A model generated the notes under the pieces. It ran no database searches. It was not told where the DNA came from and saw only the letters and a list, made by a program, of their open reading frames with translations. Positions 14,510 to 17,562 of a DNA stretch of 17,562 nt are shown here, piece by piece. Numbering within the stretch: position 1 is the stretch's first letter; the number at the start of each line of letters is the position of its first letter. A program made the translations under genes and the position numbers. The DNA is taken from NCBI GenBank assembly GCA_023261605.1, contig JAHFOP010000016.1:1-17562 (forward strand). The letters are read 5' to 3'. The DNA comes from Candidatus Moraniibacteriota bacterium (lineage in GTDB: Bacteria; Patescibacteriota; Minisyncoccia; Moranbacterales; UBA2206).

Positions 14510-15577
14510 ATGCAAGACCAAATTGAAGCTATAAAAAAAGACTATAACGACCTGAACATTGCCCTAAATGATGAGGCAAATTTTAGCGATTCCCAAAAAA
14601 TGGCTGGATTTAGCAAGCGCGCATCAGATATGGAAAAAATAATGGCTAAGATTGGCGAATTTGAGACAGTGGAAAAAGCTATGAAAGACAACGCTGAGAT
14701 GATCAATTCGGCTTCGGAAGACCCAGAAATGAAACAAATGGCCATGGAAGAAAATATCACCCTTTCCCAACAAAAAGAAATTTTGCAAAAAGAATTGGAA
14801 CTTTTGATTTTGCCCAAAGACCCACACGACAACAAAGGCGTGATTGTGGAAATCAGAGCGGGCGCAGGTGGCGACGAAGCGGCTCTTTTTGCCGGGGAAA
14901 TTTTTCGCATGTATGCGCGCTTCGCTGAACGCGAGTCTTGGCCGATATCTTTGCTCAACACCAGCACCATCGGCATTGGCGGTTACAAAGAAGTAGTTTT
15001 TGAAATCAACGGGCAAGGAGTGTACGGCAAAATGAAATATGAATCCGGCGTGCATCGTGTGCAGCGCATTCCCGAGACGGAAAAAAATGGCCGCGTGCAA
15101 ACTTCCACCGTGACCGTGGCCGTCTTGCCTCAAGCCGAAGAAGTGGAACTCAAAATTGAAGACAAAGATCTGCGCATCGACACCTTTTGTTCTTCAGGTC
15201 CCGGCGGACAATCCGTAAACACCACCAAGTCCGCCGTCAGAATCACTCATTTGCCAACCGGTCTCATCGTCTCTTGCCAAGATGAAAAATCCCAAATCAA
15301 GAACAAGGAAAAAGCCATGAAAGTTTTGCGCTCACGTTTGCTCCAAGCTGAAGAAGAAAAAGCCGCCAAGGAACGCGGCGATGCCAGAAAATCCCAAATC
15401 GGCACCGGCGACCGCAGTGAAAAGATTCGGACGTACAACTTCCCTCAAGACCGCATCACTGATCACCGCGTGAAAGAATCTTGGAGCAACATCAAAACAA
15501 TTTTGGAAGGCAACTTGGATCAGATCATCGACACCTTAATTCAAGAGAATCAAAAAAGGCTTTTAGAGAAGAAATGA
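14510..15577 (+). CDS. prfA: Peptide chain release factor 1
   Basis: Class I release factor that reads UAG and UAA stop codons and triggers hydrolysis of peptidyl-tRNA on the ribosome. With the start at 14510 (MQDQIEAIKKDYNDL) the protein has 355 residues, the normal RF1 length, and GGQ falls at 232-234, matching its usual place. The stop-recognition tripeptide is P-E-T in RIPETEKNGR, the P-x-T class of RF1; RF2 has SPF. The segment SGPGGQSVNTTKSAVRITHLPTG and the C-terminal RSEKIRTYNFPQDRITDHR are diagnostic. An in-frame TTG at 14480 would add ten non-conserved residues from the promoter and is rejected. The gene converges on the 233-aa orphan with an 11-nt gap and no recognisable terminator. 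Confidence 0.97.
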   Translation: MQDQIEAIKKDYNDLNIALNDEANFSDSQKMAGFSKRASDMEKIMAKIGEFETVEKAMKDNAEMINSASEDPEMKQMAMEENITLSQQKEILQKELELLILPKDPHDNKGVIVEIRAGAGGDEAALFAGEIFRMYARFAERESWPISLLNTSTIGIGGYKEVVFEINGQGVYGKMKYESGVHRVQRIPETEKNGRVQTSTVTVAVLPQAEEVELKIEDKDLRIDTFCSSGPGGQSVNTTKSAVRITHLPTGLIVSCQDEKSQIKNKEKAMKVLRSRLLQAEEEKAAKERGDARKSQIGTGDRSEKIRTYNFPQDRITDHRVKESWSNIKTILEGNLDQIIDTLIQENQKRLLEKK

Positions 15578-15588
15578 AAAAAATTGTT

Positions 15589-16290
15589 TCACTCGTTTAG
15601 TATAAAATCTTTATTTTCTTCTCTTGTTTGAGTGGACAATGAGAATCGCACATCAAATTGTCCTATAGTATTACTTGGATTAATTTTATCACAGCTTGTG
15701 GCTCCCGCTAAGGTTGCTTTCTGAGGAAAGTCTCTATTTTTAATGGAACTGTCAATATAATTTTTCCATTTAATTTTTTGTTCGGGAGAAAGTTGGCTGA
15801 TTGTATAACTAACTCCTTTTATGTCAGCAAAGACCATGGAATTTTCTTCAAGATAAATTTTTTCATTGACATTAAGAGGTTCGTTAAAATTATCCAGACA
15901 AATGATTATATTTTTTTCTTTAAAAAACCAATTGTGTATTGCTTCAAAACCGATCGACATTCCAGAAAGAGCTGGGAGAGCACGACTATTTTTCCATCCT
16001 CTAGCGAAAAAGAAATCAAATGGTTGCAAATTTCTTTGAGATGCTGAGCAATTTTGATCGGGATCTTCCCATGGATATATATAATAAGGCAATGGGCATT
16101 CTCCGACGTTATCAAACTTAGCCAATCTTATATTAAAAATATTTTTTTCGTAACCTGCACTAGCTGATATGTCACTGGTTAAGGTTTCATTCAAATATAC
16201 TCCCGAAATTATCATAAAAGCAAGAAGCAATCCTATTACAATTATGATGAAATAAACGATATATTTTGCTATTTTTTTAAAGTTTTCCAT
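15589..16290 (-). CDS. Hypothetical membrane-anchored protein, 233 aa
   Basis: Not recognised. A basic N-terminus and one membrane helix at about residues 9-31 (YIVYFIIIVIGLLLAFMIIS) are followed by a domain of about 200 residues that is probably outside the cytoplasmic membrane. Four cysteines (C65, C81, C131, C200) could form two disulfides; C65 and C81 flank an aromatic/acidic stretch (YYIYPWEDPDQN). The gene is strongly AT-rich by eye compared with prfA. Its 5' end lies 80 nt from the outer attC core site, and its 3' end is 11 nt from the prfA stop, leaving no room for an attC of its own. It is therefore either chromosomal or the remnant of a cassette that lost its site. Confidence 0.7.
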   Translation of the reverse strand: MENFKKIAKYIVYFIIIVIGLLLAFMIISGVYLNETLTSDISASAGYEKNIFNIRLAKFDNVGECPLPYYIYPWEDPDQNCSASQRNLQPFDFFFARGWKNSRALPALSGMSIGFEAIHNWFFKEKNIIICLDNFNEPLNVNEKIYLEENSMVFADIKGVSYTISQLSPEQKIKWKNYIDSSIKNRDFPQKATLAGATSCDKINPSNTIGQFDVRFSLSTQTREENKDFILNE

Positions 16291-16369
16291 ATATGCTGGT
16301 TTTTTGATTATGAAATTAAAATTTTTATATATCCATCATTTCTTTTTTCTTTTTTTAATTTTGCTTTTA

Positions 16370-16450
16370 TTCTAACGTATCGGCATCATCCGAAATCCTG
16401 TCACTTGAGAGCGACGGGATTTTCCCGTAGCCAGATATGCGTTGTTAGGC
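16370..16450 (-). repeat. Integron attC site 1 (81 bp), distal end of the array
   Basis: Read on the minus strand, it starts with R'' GCCTAAC (16450-16444; consensus RYYYAAC) and ends with GTTAGAA (16376-16370; consensus GTTRRRY, last base off). Between them the site folds on itself. GCATATC pairs loosely with GATAC, GGC (16423-16421) with GCC (16383-16381), and AAATCCTGTC (16393-16402, plus strand) with GACGGGATTT (16413-16422, plus strand) with one G-T pair, leaving a small loop and unpaired bases. Conserved ends with only structural conservation in the middle are the definition of attC. The degenerate outer core suggests a junction with non-cassette DNA. Confidence 0.75.
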
Positions 16451-16511
16451 GATGAAACTAAAAATTTACGTTCCTAAAAATAAAGGATTTTTGGCAATTT
16501 GTTTCAACACC

Positions 16512-16991
16512 TTATTTGCCACTGATCATACCCTCAATTTCTATTCTTTTAATCTTTGCGAGTATTATGTCCTTTTTATTAATTTCTTTCGACAATGCAA
16601 AAAAAATAATTTCTGCCGACTTACTGTCAACTTTTTTTCCATCTACCACTCCTTCGTATTCAAGCATCGAGCCTTTCTCCGTAGTACTAGCATATACCAT
16701 AATCTTAACATCATGCCCATTTATAAAACCTTCGATTGGATTAGTGCTTCTGAAATTGCTTCTGGTTAAGATTTCTAATTCATCATTGTTCAGAACCCCA
16801 TCCTTTACTAACTTACGATATTTATCCTCGATTTGCGCGTCAAGCATGATACGACCTTCTTTGCTTATTCCTTTCCTTAATAAATTTTGAAAAACAGAAT
16901 TTTCTTCCTTAGCTTTTTTGGCTGCGTCTTTTTCATAATTTTCTATCTTTTCTTCGGGTGAGAGTGTTTTAAAATTTGATTCGAACTCCAT
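16512..16991 (-). CDS. Cassette-borne hypothetical protein, 159 aa
   Basis: Not recognised. The first 70 residues are highly charged and helical (LSPEEKIENYEKDAAKKAKEE, then LLRKGISKEGRIML and IEDKYRKLVKDG). The second half looks mixed alpha/beta (GFINGHDVKIMVYASTTEKG, MLEYEGVVDGKKVDSKSAEIIFF, DIILAKIKRIEIEGMISG). There is no membrane segment, no signal peptide and no cysteine. It starts at ATG 16991 behind a TTGGCA/TATAAC promoter; a Shine-Dalgarno is not evident. Its stop is 61 nt before attC site 1. Most integron cassettes encode proteins without known homologues, so the lack of recognition is expected. Confidence 0.75.
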   Translation of the reverse strand: MEFESNFKTLSPEEKIENYEKDAAKKAKEENSVFQNLLRKGISKEGRIMLDAQIEDKYRKLVKDGVLNNDELEILTRSNFRSTNPIEGFINGHDVKIMVYASTTEKGSMLEYEGVVDGKKVDSKSAEIIFFALSKEINKKDIILAKIKRIEIEGMISGK

Positions 16992-17025
16992 ACATTTGAA
17001 ATTTACTTAATTAAATATATTTAAA

Positions 17026-17054
17026 GTTATATCGACCTTGAAATAAATTGCCAA
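17026..17054 (-). promoter_or_regulatory. Promoter inside the integron cassette
   Basis: On the minus strand TTGGCA (17054-17049) and TATAAC (17031-17026) are separated by 17 nt, giving a transcript start near 17019 and a leader of about 28 nt before the ATG at 16991. It lies between attC site 2 and the gene, within the cassette. Confidence 0.6.
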
Positions 17055-17094
17055 AAATTCTTTTCAAAATAGAGAGGAAATTTTTAGTTTTTTC

Positions 17095-17220
17095 GCCTAA
17101 CGTTGCTTATATTAGAAGTTTTTTGAAACGTAGTGAGAAAAAATTTGGGCGGAGAAAATTTATCTTCCTTACTACCATTCAAAAGTGCAAATTTTCGTAA
17201 CCTGATATAAATTGTTAGGC
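17095..17220 (-). repeat. Integron attC site 2 (126 bp)
   Basis: Both ends match consensus perfectly: GCCTAAC and GTTAGGC (17095-17101 and 17214-17220 on the plus strand are exact complements). Next to them are inner boxes CTTATATTAG (17106-17115) and CTGATATAAA (17202-17211), which pair as TATATTAG/CTGATATA with one wobble and unequal spacers. Further in, TTTTGAAACGTAGTGAG (17121-17137) pairs imperfectly with CTTACTACCATTCAAAA (17168-17184), so nearly the whole site forms one imperfect hairpin. Length, boxes and structure fit the attC range. It separates the MazG cassette from the 159-aa cassette. Confidence 0.85.
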
Positions 17221-17262
17221 GACCCGTAGGGCTTGAGGTTTATTTAAAATCCCTTAAAAAAA

Positions 17263-17562
17263 TTATAGACCATGTCGCTCTTTCAATATCTTAATCTTGG
17301 ATTCAACTGCCTCTTTCACATTCACATCTAGCATTTTAGCAAGTGTCAAAAGTTGCAAAATAACATCAGCAAATTCACCGTTTAAATTTTCACGATCAAT
17401 CTCTGTGTTGCGTAGTTTCGGCTTATTTATCTCTTTTGCTAGTTCGCCAACTTCTTCGATGAATTGTGAAAAGCTAAAATGCGGGTCACGAACAATGTTA
17501 TATTTAGCATCAATATCGCCCACTATCTTGGCACACCTCTCTTGAAACTCATTTATCGTTGT
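17263..17562 (-). CDS. MazG-type nucleotide pyrophosphohydrolase, cassette-borne (5' end beyond window)
   Basis: The frame is open to the window edge, giving 99 residues that begin inside the protein (TTINEFQERCAKIVGDIDAKY). A GTG at 17523 is in frame, but coding-like sequence continues upstream of it, so the true start is probably to the right. The all-alpha MazG fold is shown by EEVGELAKE (the EExxE metal site), then EFADVILQLLTLAKML (the ExxD half) and a C-terminal helix ending KIKILKERHGL. Family members hydrolyse NTPs or modified dNTPs to NMP and pyrophosphate, acting as house-cleaning or nucleotide-pool regulators. The stop lies 43 nt before attC site 2, in the orientation expected for a cassette gene. 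MazG-like cassettes are known from environmental integrons. Confidence 0.85.
   Translation of the reverse strand, partial: TTINEFQERCAKIVGDIDAKYNIVRDPHFSFSQFIEEVGELAKEINKPKLRNTEIDRENLNGEFADVILQLLTLAKMLDVNVKEAVESKIKILKERHGL

Larger units (their letters stand above)
16376..17100 (-). mobile_element. Integron gene cassette (725 bp) carrying one orphan gene
   Basis: Limits are set by the known integron crossover, between G and TT of GTTRRRY, applied to the two attC sites read on the minus strand. The unit starts with TTAGGCG at 17100, carries a promoter and a single gene (16991-16512) and ends with attC site 1. One gene, one attC and the gene oriented towards its attC match the standard cassette plan. 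Unusually for cassettes it seems to have its own promoter. Confidence 0.7.

Noticed and set aside
15565..15624. Inverted repeat AGAGAAGAAA/TTTCTTCTCT across the prfA end, as a possible terminator
   Set aside because: The arms are A/G-only, 40 nt apart and partly inside the prfA coding sequence; likely chance in purine-rich DNA.
1..17562. Recoding of UGA (as in Gracilibacteria/Absconditabacteria)
   Set aside because: The penicillin-binding protein, prfA and the 58-aa gene all end at TGA in sensible places, and no gene needs in-frame TGA read-through.
1..17562. tRNA, rRNA, CRISPR arrays or transposase genes
   Set aside because: No cloverleaf, rRNA-like segment, regularly spaced repeat or transposase motif was seen in any intergenic gap.

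Overview
The window looks like a chromosomal segment of a bacterium using the standard code, since TGA, TAA and TAG all end ORFs. Compact housekeeping genes, many short orphan membrane or charged proteins, weak or absent Shine-Dalgarno sequences at many starts, and a MacAB-like operon with DUF5666-type companions suggest a Patescibacteria/CPR lineage (Parcubacteria-like). That placement is inference from gene style only; no rRNA is present.

Layout. 1-1692 (-): pheS and the 5' part of pheT, behind a strong sigma70-type promoter. 1832-3931 (+): a class A penicillin-binding protein. 3935-5614: small orphan genes (a 113-aa protein, a 183-aa acidic protein, a DUF2892-type membrane protein and a previously uncalled 58-aa one-helix membrane protein), with a bidirectional terminator and a second clear terminator. 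5672-6385 (-): an RluF-like pseudouridine synthase. 6517-14396 (-): ten co-directional genes with mostly 2-36 nt gaps. These are GT4, GT2 and a PAP2_C-type phosphatase (envelope glycolipid or polyprenyl-phosphate chemistry), then an ECF sigma factor, a small membrane protein that is probably its anti-sigma, a DUF5666-like protein, a MacA/HlyD-type adaptor, a MacB/LolD-type ATPase, a MacB permease and a second DUF5666-like protein. Read together, the last seven look like a sigma/anti-sigma-controlled envelope export or stress unit. 14510-15577 (+): prfA (release factor 1), divergent from the GT4 gene.

15589-17562 (-): a 233-aa membrane-anchored orphan, then the most interesting part. Two integron-type attC recombination sites (16370-16450 and 17095-17220) bracket a 725-bp cassette carrying one orphan gene with its own promoter. 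A second cassette with a MazG-type nucleotide pyrophosphohydrolase runs off the right edge. Gene orientation, and a degenerate outer core site at 16370-16376, suggest that this is the distal end of an integron or CALIN array whose integrase side, if any, lies to the right of the window. No tRNA, rRNA, CRISPR or transposase was recognised. No gene-free stretch exceeds 300 bases.
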